Part shown: piece after piece, positions 25,300 to 33,063 of the stretch
Numbering within the stretch: the stretch's first letter is position 1
Layout: each line of letters starts with the position of its first letter
DNA from: Ilumatobacter coccineus YM16-304
GTDB lineage: Bacteria > Actinomycetota > Acidimicrobiia > Acidimicrobiales > Ilumatobacteraceae
Assembly: GCF_000348785.1 (NCBI RefSeq)
Contig: NC_020520.1
Span: 248,001 to 312,000, forward strand
Reading direction: 5' to 3'
DNA length: 64,000 nt
The notes under the pieces: generated by a model
Told to the model about the DNA's origin: nothing
What the model saw: only the letters and a program-made list of their open reading frames with translations
Database searches by the model: none
Position numbers and translations under genes: made by a program

Positions 25300-27008
25300 G
25301 CGCTGGACCGCCCTTCGTTGAAGAATGAACGCACTTTGATCGCCCATGCGTCTCGCCGGATGATCCACCAGCCCATCACGGCCAGACACAGTGCCACACC
25401 GATCACCGAACGGATGGCGGTGTCGACGGTGGCGTCGGCGCGCATCGCCGCGACCGGTGCGAGTGAGATGGCGCTGAACACGATCGGGGTCAACCCGGTC
25501 ATGACGTTGCTCGCGCCGGCGAACTCGGGGAGCGCGAACGGGCTGTCGGACGAACGGTCGCGGCCGGTGAGGGTCGTCGCCTCGACATCGGCGGGGGCCG
25601 GTGCATCGCGCACGGTCGACACGACCGGGCCGATCGCCCCCGTCCACACCACCGGAACGGCGAGCGCGAACGCGGCGAGGGCGTGCGAGCTCTCGACGAC
25701 GGTGGCTGCCGTCGCTCCGATCATGGCGGCGACGGCCAGGAGACCTGCAGGGGCCACGAGGTGGTTGAGGAAGAGCCACCCTCGATCGACCGGCAGACCG
25801 TCGGTGAGATCGGGACGATCGATCTCTTGCGCCAAGGGCTCGATCGCCTCGAGACCCAGCAGGAACAGCCCGCCGACGAACGGGACCGCGAACAGGAACG
25901 ACGAGGTGACGACGAGCGACGCGCTCGCGCCGGCGATCGCCGCGAGCACGGCGATGCGGATGAGTCGGCTGAACGGGAGTCGGCTCATCGCGACGAGGCC
26001 GCGCCGCCAGATCATCGCGCGCTCGACGGAGCGACCCGACGAGTGCGGACGCGAGGCCGGCCGAGCCGAACTCGTGCTTCGTCGTCGTGCCCCGACCCCC
26101 ACCCACGGCCGTGAGCGAACCGACTCGGCGCGGAGCTGACGACGGAGCAGTACGACGGTGCGGATGTCTTGCACCGTTGCCGCGAACTTGAGCTGCGACA
26201 CGAGTTGACCTCGACGTTCGAGCGGTTCGAGGCGCAGCCTGCCCGCCACGGCGATCGCCACCGCCACCGCTGCCACGACGACGCCGACGGCGATCAGGTC
26301 GACGCCTCGTTGTCGCACGCCCCAGAACAGCAGCGACCCGTCGAGGTTCGCCGGCCCGACCACGGCGAACGCGTCGGGATCGTCCCATCGGTTCCAGGTG
26401 GTGACAGCGGCCGCGAGCTGCCAAGCGACCGTGAGCGTGCCGATGAGGCTGGCGAGCCATCGGGGCACCGCCATGGCGTGGGCGATCGTCGCCGCGCTCA
26501 CGTAGACGACACCGACGAGCGCGCCGAATGCGGCACCGCTCATCGCCCACGCAGCTCGTGAGCCTTCGACCTCGCGTGCGACGAGTTGCGCCAGCGCGCC
26601 GACCACCAGCGCGGGAATGAACGCCACCGATCGAATTCGTTGGATCAGGGGTCGGACGAGCACGAGTCGGCGGCTGACCGGGGAGAGGAGTACGTGGCGA
26701 ACGTCGGCCGACTCGACCGACACCGGACCACCGTCGGCACCGTTGCGGATGCCGACCGCGAATGCCACCGCCACGACGACCCCGGCGATGCTCGGCCCCC
26801 GAGCGAGGAGCTCGTCGGTGGTCAGGTCGTCGGACACCAGCCCGTTGATCGAATCGGAGGCGACGACGATCGCGATCAACCCGCCGAGCGCGAACAGGTA
26901 CACCTGGTACAAGACGTCGAACCACTCGATGTCACCGAGTCGGCTCGCCCGGCGTGCTCGCCGAAGGTCGCTCAGGGTCGCGGCATCGTCGTTGCCGGTT
27001 CGACTCAC
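25296..27008 (-). CDS. ABC exporter membrane subunit, large (about 12 hydrophobic segments)
   Basis: 570 residues. The N-terminus is soluble (SRTGNDDAATLSDLRRARRASR), then clusters of hydrophobic segments occur in two halves separated by a basic loop at about residues 270-320 (RSRPWVGVGARRRSTSS). No substrate-binding domain and no extracellular loop of note. The pairing with a cytoplasmic ATPase through a 4-bp overlap marks an ABC exporter of the ABC-2 or unclassified actinobacterial type. It is divergent from the thioredoxin-like gene, with 50 bp between the starts. Confidence 0.75.
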   Translation of the reverse strand: MSRTGNDDAATLSDLRRARRASRLGDIEWFDVLYQVYLFALGGLIAIVVASDSINGLVSDDLTTDELLARGPSIAGVVVAVAFAVGIRNGADGGPVSVESADVRHVLLSPVSRRLVLVRPLIQRIRSVAFIPALVVGALAQLVAREVEGSRAAWAMSGAAFGALVGVVYVSAATIAHAMAVPRWLASLIGTLTVAWQLAAAVTTWNRWDDPDAFAVVGPANLDGSLLFWGVRQRGVDLIAVGVVVAAVAVAIAVAGRLRLEPLERRGQLVSQLKFAATVQDIRTVVLLRRQLRAESVRSRPWVGVGARRRSTSSARPASRPHSSGRSVERAMIWRRGLVAMSRLPFSRLIRIAVLAAIAGASASLVVTSSFLFAVPFVGGLFLLGLEAIEPLAQEIDRPDLTDGLPVDRGWLFLNHLVAPAGLLAVAAMIGATAATVVESSHALAAFALAVPVVWTGAIGPVVSTVRDAPAPADVEATTLTGRDRSSDSPFALPEFAGASNVMTGLTPIVFSAISLAPVAAMRADATVDTAIRSVIGVALCLAVMGWWIIRRDAWAIKVRSFFNEGRSSA

Positions 27009-27058
27009 GGAGATGACGGTACCGCGCTCACTTTGCAGGGAGAAGCGGGCAGACTGGA

Positions 27059-27805
27059 ATGGTGAAATCCTCCGTCACATCCCCTCGTTCGAATCGTTCC
27101 ACGCTGCGCCGCCTCCTGACCGCCGGCGTGTCGCTCACGCTCGTCGCGAGTGCCTGCGGCAGCGACGACACCGCGTCCGACGCCGTCGACGAGATCGAAG
27201 CGGTCGCCGACGAGCCGATCGAGGCGGAGTCGACCGAGGAAGCGCCTGTCGACGAGTCGTCCGACGAACCTGCCGCCGACGAACCAGCCGTCGAGGAGAT
27301 TCTCGAGAACCGGCCGGTCGAGGTCACGGGTGACGCGCTCGCCGTGTACGACAGCACGATTCCCGACGACACCATCGGCACGGCCGCCCCGGTCATCGCC
27401 GGTCAGAGCTTCGACGGCACGCCCGTCACGCTCGGCGGGGCCAGCGACAACCCGACGATGATCGTGTTCCTCGCGCACTGGTGCCCACACTGCAACGACG
27501 AGATCCCCGAGCTCGTCTCGCTCGACGACGCCGGCTCCATCCCGGAGGGGCTCGACGTGATCGGTGTGAGCACCGCCGTCGACCCGGGCGCATCCAACTA
27601 CCCGCCGTCGGAGTGGATCGTCGAGAAGGAGTGGCCGTGGGCAACGATGGCCGACGACGAGGAACTGTCGGCAATCGCGGCGATGGGCGGCAGCTCGTTC
27701 CCGTTCACCGTCATCCTCGACGCCGACGGCAACGTGCTCGCCCGACGCGGCGGCTCGGCCACGGCCGACGCCACGCTCGAGTTCATCAACGCAGCGCTCG
27801 GCTGA
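27059..27805 (+). CDS. TlpA/thioredoxin-like lipoprotein
   Basis: 248 residues. A leader with lipobox-like LVASAC (Cys near residue 33), about 70 residues of acidic linker, then a thioredoxin fold with the redox site FLAHWCPHCNDEIPEL (CPHC) and a cis-Pro region (GGSSFPFTVILDADG). Family role: extracytoplasmic disulfide reduction or exchange, often for cytochrome c maturation. It is transcribed with 26 bp to pheA, likely the same mRNA by chance of packing. Confidence 0.88.
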   Translation: MVKSSVTSPRSNRSTLRRLLTAGVSLTLVASACGSDDTASDAVDEIEAVADEPIEAESTEEAPVDESSDEPAADEPAVEEILENRPVEVTGDALAVYDSTIPDDTIGTAAPVIAGQSFDGTPVTLGGASDNPTMIVFLAHWCPHCNDEIPELVSLDDAGSIPEGLDVIGVSTAVDPGASNYPPSEWIVEKEWPWATMADDEELSAIAAMGGSSFPFTVILDADGNVLARRGGSATADATLEFINAALG

Positions 27806-27831
27806 GTCAGCGGGTCGGTACAGTCCGACCC

Positions 27832-28791
27832 ATGTCGCAGAGCGAGACAGAGCCGAGGCCGACGTCGACGCGGGTCGGGTTCCTCGGCCCGTTCGGCACG
27901 TTCACGCAACAGGCCCTGCAGACGCTCGACGATCTGCGCGACGCCGAGCACCAGCCCTACCGGACGGTGCCCGACATCCTCGACGCCGTCGAGGCGGGTG
28001 AGGTCGACCTCGGCTTCGTGCCGATCGAGAACTCGATCGAAGGCATGGTCAACTTCACGCAGGACGCGCTGGCGTTCGACTACCACCTCGTGATCCAGCG
28101 CGAAGTCGTCATCGACATCGAACACTGTCTCCTCGCGGCCGACGGCACCACGCTCGACGACGTCGTCGAAGTGCGTTCGATCGCCGTCGCCACGGCGCAG
28201 TGCCGTCAGTACCTCCGCACGAAGCTCCCCGACGCCGAGATCGTCGCTGCCAACTCGACGGCCGACGCGGCTCGCACGGTGAGCGAACTCGGTGCTCCCG
28301 GCGTGGCAGCCCTCGCCCCGCGCGTGGCAGCCGACGTGTACGGGCTGAACATCATCGCCAGCGACATCGCCGACCACGCCGGCAACCAGACCCGTTTCGT
28401 GCTCGTCGCCAAGTCGGGCGTGCCGGCGCCGACCGGCCACGATCGCACCGCGGTGGTCGTGTATCAGCGCTCCGACGAGCCGGGCAGCCTCATCTCGATC
28501 CTGCAGGAGTTCGCCGCTCGCCGCATCAACCTGTCGAACCTGTTCAGTCGTCCGACGAAGAACGGCGGTCTCGGCGACTACTGCTTCATCATGTACGCCG
28601 ACGGCCACATCGCCGACGAACTCGTCGCCGACACGCTCCGGTCGCTCCACGCGAAGCAGGGCAAGGTCAAGTTCCTCGGGTCGTACCCGGCGGCGGGCGG
28701 TGAGGGGCACAGCGTGCGCGAGCACGCCGACGGGCGTTGGCGAGACGCCGACACGTGGCTCGCCGACCTCCGCGACCAGATCGGCAACTGA
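27832..28791 (+). CDS. pheA: Prephenate dehydratase
   Basis: 319 residues from ATG 27832. It has the two-lobed PDT domain (VGFLGPFGTFTQQAL, VPIENSIEGMVNFT, NQTRFVLVAK with the conserved TRF) and a C-terminal ACT domain (GSLISILQEFAARRINLSNL then SRPTKNGGLGDYCF, the phenylalanine-binding ESRP-type loop). It catalyses prephenate to phenylpyruvate in phenylalanine synthesis and should be inhibited by Phe through ACT. It is a monofunctional enzyme without a chorismate mutase domain. Confidence 0.93.
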   Translation: MSQSETEPRPTSTRVGFLGPFGTFTQQALQTLDDLRDAEHQPYRTVPDILDAVEAGEVDLGFVPIENSIEGMVNFTQDALAFDYHLVIQREVVIDIEHCLLAADGTTLDDVVEVRSIAVATAQCRQYLRTKLPDAEIVAANSTADAARTVSELGAPGVAALAPRVAADVYGLNIIASDIADHAGNQTRFVLVAKSGVPAPTGHDRTAVVVYQRSDEPGSLISILQEFAARRINLSNLFSRPTKNGGLGDYCFIMYADGHIADELVADTLRSLHAKQGKVKFLGSYPAAGGEGHSVREHADGRWRDADTWLADLRDQIGN

Positions 28792-28852
28792 CCCGCGACT
28801 GCGTCGCCACGACACGCGCACACGGTCGAGCGGCGACGGCTACCGTCGGCGC

Positions 28853-29743
28853 ATGGCTGACCCCACCGACACCGCACCCGTCACCGTCGTCACCGGCGCG
28901 AACTCCGGCATCGGCCGGGCGACGTCGATCCACCTGGCCTCGGTGGGGCATCGCGTCGTCGGCACGGTACGTGCGCTGGCCAAGGCCGAGAAGCTGCTGG
29001 CCGCGGCCGAAGCCGCCGGCGTCACGGTCGAGTTGGTCGAACTCGACATCGCCGACGACGACTCCGTTGCCAACGGCTTCGCCGAGATCCACGCGTTGAC
29101 CGGACGGGTCGACCACCTCGTCAACAACGCGGGTGTCGGCGGCAACGCCGTGGTCGAGGAGTGCCCGTCGGAGTTGTACCAGGACGTGTTCAACATCAAC
29201 GTCTGCGGCGTCACCCGCTGCACGCAGGCCGTGCTGCCCGGGATGCGCGAGCGGGGGAGCGGCACGATCGTCAACATCACGTCGGTCGCCGGCCGGATCG
29301 CGGCGCTGGCTCAGTCGCCGTACGTCGCGTCGAAGTGGGCCCTCGAAGGTCTCAGCGAAGGTCTGGCGCAGGAGCTCGCGCCGTTTGGGATCCGCGTCGC
29401 GATCATCGAACCCGGCGTGACGAAGTCGTCGATCTTCGCGAAGAACATCGACGCTCCGAACTCCACCGGCGCGTACGACACCCACTACCGACGCATGTTC
29501 CAGTTCTACGCGGCCGGGATGGCCGGCGCGACCGACCCGATCGAGGTCGGCAAGGTCATCGAGCACGCGATCACGACCGACGCGCCGCAGCTGCGCTACC
29601 CGGTCAGCTGGGGTGGCGCCCAGATGGCAGCGATGCACGACCGCATCTCCGACGCCGACTGGCTCGAGCTCGGCACGATCGAGAGCGACGACGACTACAT
29701 CCGTCGCTTCGACGAGATCTTCGGCATCGACATCACGACCTGA
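28853..29743 (+). CDS. Short-chain dehydrogenase/reductase
   Basis: 296 residues. Classical SDR: cofactor motif TGANSGIG at about residue 15, NNAGVGG, catalytic Ser in NITSVAG, and YVASK with Tyr and Lys. The residue after the second strand (TVRALAKAEK) suggests NADP preference. C-terminal extension of about 40 residues. Substrate unknown. It lies 61 bp after pheA and may be co-transcribed with it. Confidence 0.88.
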   Translation: MADPTDTAPVTVVTGANSGIGRATSIHLASVGHRVVGTVRALAKAEKLLAAAEAAGVTVELVELDIADDDSVANGFAEIHALTGRVDHLVNNAGVGGNAVVEECPSELYQDVFNINVCGVTRCTQAVLPGMRERGSGTIVNITSVAGRIAALAQSPYVASKWALEGLSEGLAQELAPFGIRVAIIEPGVTKSSIFAKNIDAPNSTGAYDTHYRRMFQFYAAGMAGATDPIEVGKVIEHAITTDAPQLRYPVSWGGAQMAAMHDRISDADWLELGTIESDDDYIRRFDEIFGIDITT

Positions 29744-29753
29744 TCGCCGGCCG

Positions 29754-29766
29754 AGCGTCTGACGCT
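29754..29766. terminator. Small hairpin between convergent SDR and DUF1206 genes
   Basis: AGCGTC, T, GACGCT in the 38-bp convergent gap. Weak, but positioned between two stop codons. Confidence 0.35.
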
Positions 29767-29781
29767 GCGCTGCGCTGTGTC

Positions 29782-30651
29782 TCAGTCGTCGAGTCGGCGA
29801 TAGCGCAGGCTCAGCGCGCAGAACGCGGCGTACGCGTACAGGCACGCCGCGCACCCGAACACGACGATCGAGCCGGTCGTCGTGCCGGAGATCTCACGAA
29901 GCGAACGGTCGAAGCCACGGGCGTCGTCGGGATCGAATCGAATCGCCGAACGGGCGACGAAGTAGCCGACGAGCACCAACACGATGCCTCGTCCGACCCA
30001 GCCGACGAGACCGGCCAGCACGGTCAGTCGTTTGCGTCCGTTGGTGCCGCGCACGGTCGGGTCGACGCCTTGCAGTTCGTCGGCGAACGATCGCCGGAGC
30101 CCCTTCTCGATCGAGAAGTAGAGGCCGATCGCGATGGTCACCACGCCGCCGACACCGAGCAGCACGCGGCCGAGGGGCGCTTCGAGGACCGAGCGTGACA
30201 GCTCTTCGACCGAGTTGGTGCCACCCGGATCGTCGCCGGTGTAGGCCGCCGACGCCGCGCTCCACGCGAGGACGACATAGAAGATGGCCGAGAACGAGTA
30301 GCCGATGCGGTCGCCCCAGTCGCTCAGCTTGTTGCCACGGATCAGGCTGACGCTGAGCACGCGCCACACGATGTAGCAGGCAAGTCCAACCGCCATCACC
30401 ACGAGGACGATGCGCCCGAGCGGGGCTTCGGCGATGCGTCGGAGCGAACCCTGCGGCGACGCGTCGCCCGAGGGCGGGCGCTGGAAGGCGATCCCCATCG
30501 CCGTGAAGCCCATCAACCCGTAGACGACCGCCTTCGCGATCCAACCGAGGCGAGCGATGCGATGGACGACGGGGTTGGCATCGACGAGTTCGTCGATGCG
30601 TTGCGTCAGCCGGTCCGGCTCATTCGACGCTTGCTGTTCGGTGTCGCCCAT
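29782..30651 (-). CDS. DUF1206 family membrane protein
   Basis: 289 residues with about six transmembrane segments in three pairs (LGWIAKAVVYGLMGFTAMGIA, IGYSFSAIFYVVLAWSAA, LVGWVGRGIVLVLVGYFVA). The recurring GW-x-x-KAVVY / GYSF-x-IFYVVLA / GWVGRGIVL pattern is the triplicated DUF1206 repeat. Function unknown; found across bacteria as a single gene. It reads away from the tRNA-Ser(TGA) gene next to it on the same strand. Confidence 0.85.
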   Translation of the reverse strand: MGDTEQQASNEPDRLTQRIDELVDANPVVHRIARLGWIAKAVVYGLMGFTAMGIAFQRPPSGDASPQGSLRRIAEAPLGRIVLVVMAVGLACYIVWRVLSVSLIRGNKLSDWGDRIGYSFSAIFYVVLAWSAASAAYTGDDPGGTNSVEELSRSVLEAPLGRVLLGVGGVVTIAIGLYFSIEKGLRRSFADELQGVDPTVRGTNGRKRLTVLAGLVGWVGRGIVLVLVGYFVARSAIRFDPDDARGFDRSLREISGTTTGSIVVFGCAACLYAYAAFCALSLRYRRLDD

Positions 30652-30686
30652 GATCCCCTTCGATGCCGACGATCACGACGACCTGG

Positions 30687-30771
30687 CGGAACGGGCGGGA
30701 TTCGAACCCGCGGAACCTTTCGGCTCGTCCGCTTTCAAGGCGGGTGCATTCGTCCACTCTGCCACCGTTCC
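30687..30771 (-). tRNA. tRNA-Ser (anticodon TGA)
   Basis: 85 nt. The acceptor stem GGAACGG/CCGTTCC pairs perfectly, with discriminator G. Anticodon loop CTTGAAA gives TGA, reading UCA and UCG codons. There is a long serine-type variable arm, T-arm with TTCGAAT. CCA is not encoded (the next bases differ). Confidence 0.95.
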
Positions 30772-30858
30772 GTCGGCCACGCTATCGGGCCGAAACGCGT
30801 CGAGAGTCCAGCGGGAGCGTGTTGCCGATATGCTCCCCGGCCGAGCCGAGGCTCGATT

Positions 30859-30943
30859 GGAGAGGTGCCAGAGCGGCCGAATGGGATGCCCTGCTAAGGC
30901 ATTGACCCTCCGGGGTCCGTGGGTTCAAATCCCACCCTCTCCG
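30859..30943 (+). tRNA. tRNA-Ser (anticodon GCT)
   Basis: Acceptor GGAGAGG/CCTCTCC, discriminator G, long variable arm, T-loop TTCAAAT, anticodon loop with GCT (AGC/AGU codons). CCA follows at 30944-30946. Divergent from tRNA-Ser(TGA). Confidence 0.95.
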
Positions 30944-30949
30944 CCAACA

Positions 30950-30994
30950 GATGACCGGTGCGCCCGTTCGGGTGCGCCGGTCATCTTGGTTTTC
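30950..30994 (+). terminator. Terminator of tRNA-Ser(GCT)
   Basis: GATGACCGGTGCGCCC / GGGTGCGCCGGTCATC stem (two G-T type pairs), then TTGGTTTTC. Confidence 0.8.
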
Positions 30995-31153
30995 GCCGTC
31001 GACGTGCTCGCTGACGGCGACGGCTGCGACGGGCGCCGGACATCGTTCGTGGACGACGTTCGAGCGCGATCGGCGACCGAGCACCCCAAATTACGTGCGT
31101 GTCGCTTGGGTGACAGCTGCGTTGCGGTTTCATTACGAACCGAGTAGACATCT

Positions 31154-31169
31154 GACATCGATTGATGTC
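31154..31169. promoter_or_regulatory. Inverted repeat upstream of LysM protein gene
   Basis: GACATCGATTGATGTC: 6-bp arms around GATT, 88 bp before the LysM gene start. Possible operator; no known regulator assigned. Confidence 0.35.
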
Positions 31170-31257
31170 CGAGCCGGATCGGACCTCGTCGGGAGCGACC
31201 CCACACGGGTCGTGTTGGGCCACGACGGATCCGCAGTGACGAAACACAGGTGACGAC

Positions 31258-32769
31258 ATGAACGAACAGAACGACTTCTGGGGCGACACGCCCGACTGGA
31301 CCGAATCGACCGAACGTCCGAGCCGCCGACGGCGCGCCGACGTGACTCGACCGACCGAGCGATCGAGCGCACGCCCCGGCACCTTCGGGTCCAAGCTCAA
31401 GAACCTCTGGGGCTCGGCGATGGCCACGGGTGCCGATGCCACCCGCGAGCACCGCGTGATCGATGCGACGCAACCTCGCCCCGACCAGGCGGGCATGTTC
31501 GACGATCTCGACGACGGTTTCGACGGACTCCACGCCCACGACGATCACGACCCGGCACCGACCACGCAGATCCCGACCGTTGTCGCTGGTGCCGACGCGC
31601 CGAGCGGCGAGACGTTCGCTGTCGGACCCACCGGGTGGAGCGGCGACGACTGGTTCGCCGACGACGTCGAGATCGACGAATTCGCTCCCGTCCACGCCGC
31701 AGCCGAAGAACGCTCCGAGCGTCGCGCCGGTGGCATCGACCCGTTGCTCACCCGCATCGGCGCGGCCGTCGTCGTCACGACGCTGCTGGTGCCGCTCGCC
31801 GTCGGCCTGAATTCCGGAGACGGCCCGAGCGACTTCATCGCCAGCGCCGAGATCGCCAACGCCGAGAACGAGGCGGCGGCAGATGCCCCGGTCATCTCGC
31901 TCACCCCCGTCGAGACCGCCGTGCCCGCCGAGGCGCAAGCCGACGTCTACCTCGACCCATCGCAGCTCCCGCCCGCCGTTCCGGTCAACACCGAAGCCGC
32001 CACCGACTCGGCCGCGTCGTCGGCATCGACATCCGACGACGCCGACGCCGCTGCGACCGCCACGGCAACCGCCGAGTCGAACGCGACACTCGCCTCCGAC
32101 GAGATGTCGTCCCCGGCAGCGAGCGTCGACGAAGCATCCGACGAGACCGACGGAGGCATCGCCGCCCCCGTCGATGCGGCCGACACCGCCGATCGCATCG
32201 CCGCGATCTGCGCGGTCGACTACACCGTGGTCGAGGGTGACTTCTGGATCCGCCTCGCCGAGGCATCCGGTGTCGAACTGGCCGAGCTGCTCGAAGCGAA
32301 TGACGCGACCGTGAACACGCCGCTGTACCCCGGCTCCGAGATCTGCCTGCCGGCCGGTGCGACCACCCCCGCTCCGCCGACCACCGTGGCGCCGGCTCCC
32401 GAGGCGACGACCACGACGAGCACCACCTCGACCACCACCACCTCGACCAGCACGTCGACGACCACCACGACGACCGTGGCGCCGTCGCCCGCCGGCCCCG
32501 AAGACATCAAGCAGATCATCCGTGATGTCTGGCCCGACGAGCTCGAAGAGCGTGCACTCGAGATCGCCTACCGCGAGAGCCGCTACGTCCCGACCGCCAA
32601 GAACTTCTGCTGCTACGGACTGTTCCAGATCTACTGGTCGGTGCACCAGGGCTGGCTCGCCGACATCGGCGTCACCGACGACCAGCAGCTGTACGACCCG
32701 GAGACCAACGCCCGTGCTGCGTACGCGCTGTACCAGCGCGCCGGCGGTTGGGGCCCCTGGGCGCTCTGA
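31258..32769 (+). CDS. Membrane-anchored LysM protein with lysozyme-like C-terminal domain
   Basis: 503 residues. It has a long cytoplasmic N-terminus of about 170 residues, one transmembrane helix (LLTRIGAAVVVTTLLVPLAVGL), a Thr/Ala/Asp-rich extracellular spacer, a LysM module (YTVVEGDFWIRLAEASGVEL then LLEANDAT...LYPGSEICLP), a Thr/Ser spacer and a final SLT/lysozyme-like domain (ALEIAYRESRYVPTAKNFCC, YGLFQIYWSVHQGWL; Glu of YRESR as catalytic). Role: peptidoglycan-binding transglycosylase/lysozyme anchored in the membrane. The transmembrane position makes it type II (N-in). Its position next to the T4P and cyclase genes suggests wall remodelling, which is inference. Confidence 0.8.
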   Translation: MNEQNDFWGDTPDWTESTERPSRRRRADVTRPTERSSARPGTFGSKLKNLWGSAMATGADATREHRVIDATQPRPDQAGMFDDLDDGFDGLHAHDDHDPAPTTQIPTVVAGADAPSGETFAVGPTGWSGDDWFADDVEIDEFAPVHAAAEERSERRAGGIDPLLTRIGAAVVVTTLLVPLAVGLNSGDGPSDFIASAEIANAENEAAADAPVISLTPVETAVPAEAQADVYLDPSQLPPAVPVNTEAATDSAASSASTSDDADAAATATATAESNATLASDEMSSPAASVDEASDETDGGIAAPVDAADTADRIAAICAVDYTVVEGDFWIRLAEASGVELAELLEANDATVNTPLYPGSEICLPAGATTPAPPTTVAPAPEATTTTSTTSTTTTSTSTSTTTTTTVAPSPAGPEDIKQIIRDVWPDELEERALEIAYRESRYVPTAKNFCCYGLFQIYWSVHQGWLADIGVTDDQQLYDPETNARAAYALYQRAGGWGPWAL

Positions 32770-32860
32770 CGTCGAAACCGGTCGACGCCCGAACGATTCG
32801 ACTCCCTGGTTGGAACCGGAGAAACGGGCCTAGACTCCAAACTCGCCAATGGCGAAAGCT

Positions 32861-32933
32861 GCGCCCGTAGCTCAATGGATAGAGCACTTGACTACGGATC
32901 AAGCGGTTGGGAGTTCGACTCTCTCCGGGCGCG
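32861..32933 (+). tRNA. tRNA-Arg (anticodon ACG)
   Basis: 73 nt. Acceptor GCGCCCG/CGGGCGC, anticodon stem CTTGA/TCAAG with loop CTACGGA (ACG; the A becomes inosine by TadA), T-loop TTCGACT. Discriminator G, CCA encoded at 32934-32936. Confidence 0.95.
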
Positions 32934-32940
32934 CCAGACG

Positions 32941-32963
32941 GATCCCCCGCACTGCGGGGGATC
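32941..32963 (+). terminator. Terminator of tRNA-Arg
   Basis: Perfect 10-bp stem GATCCCCCGC, ACT, GCGGGGGATC, followed by TTTCCGTTTTC. Confidence 0.85.
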
Positions 32964-33029
32964 TTTCCGTTTTCGGCTCCGGTCACGTTCGCCCCGGCGG
33001 GACGAGCCGAGATTTCTTTCACAAATCCC

Positions 33030-33057
33030 TCAAGTTCGAGGGGCGCTGTGCCGATAC
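33030..33057 (+). promoter_or_regulatory. Sigma-28/WhiG-like promoter of the diguanylate cyclase gene
   Basis: TCAAG at 33030-33034, 15 bp, GCCGATAC at 33050-33057. The start codon ATG begins 6 nt after the -10 element, so the transcript would be leaderless. Known sigma-28/WhiG consensus: TAAA, about 15 bp, GCCGATAA. The factor itself is not in the window. Confidence 0.6.
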
Positions 33058-33063
33058 TGACGT

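Larger units (their letters stand above)
30947..31257 (+). other. Leader region of the LysM protein gene, with tRNA terminator
   Basis: 311 bp without a supported gene. It holds the tRNA terminator (30950-30994), then an AT-richer stretch around 31090-31145 and an inverted repeat (31154-31169) before the LysM gene start at 31258. No sigma-28-like promoter was found here. Confidence 0.5.

Noticed and set aside
24502-26925. Single 807-residue protein starting at 26925
   Set aside because: The N-terminal part is an Arg-rich out-of-frame shadow of the permease; the true ATPase begins at GTG 25299 in a 4-bp overlap.
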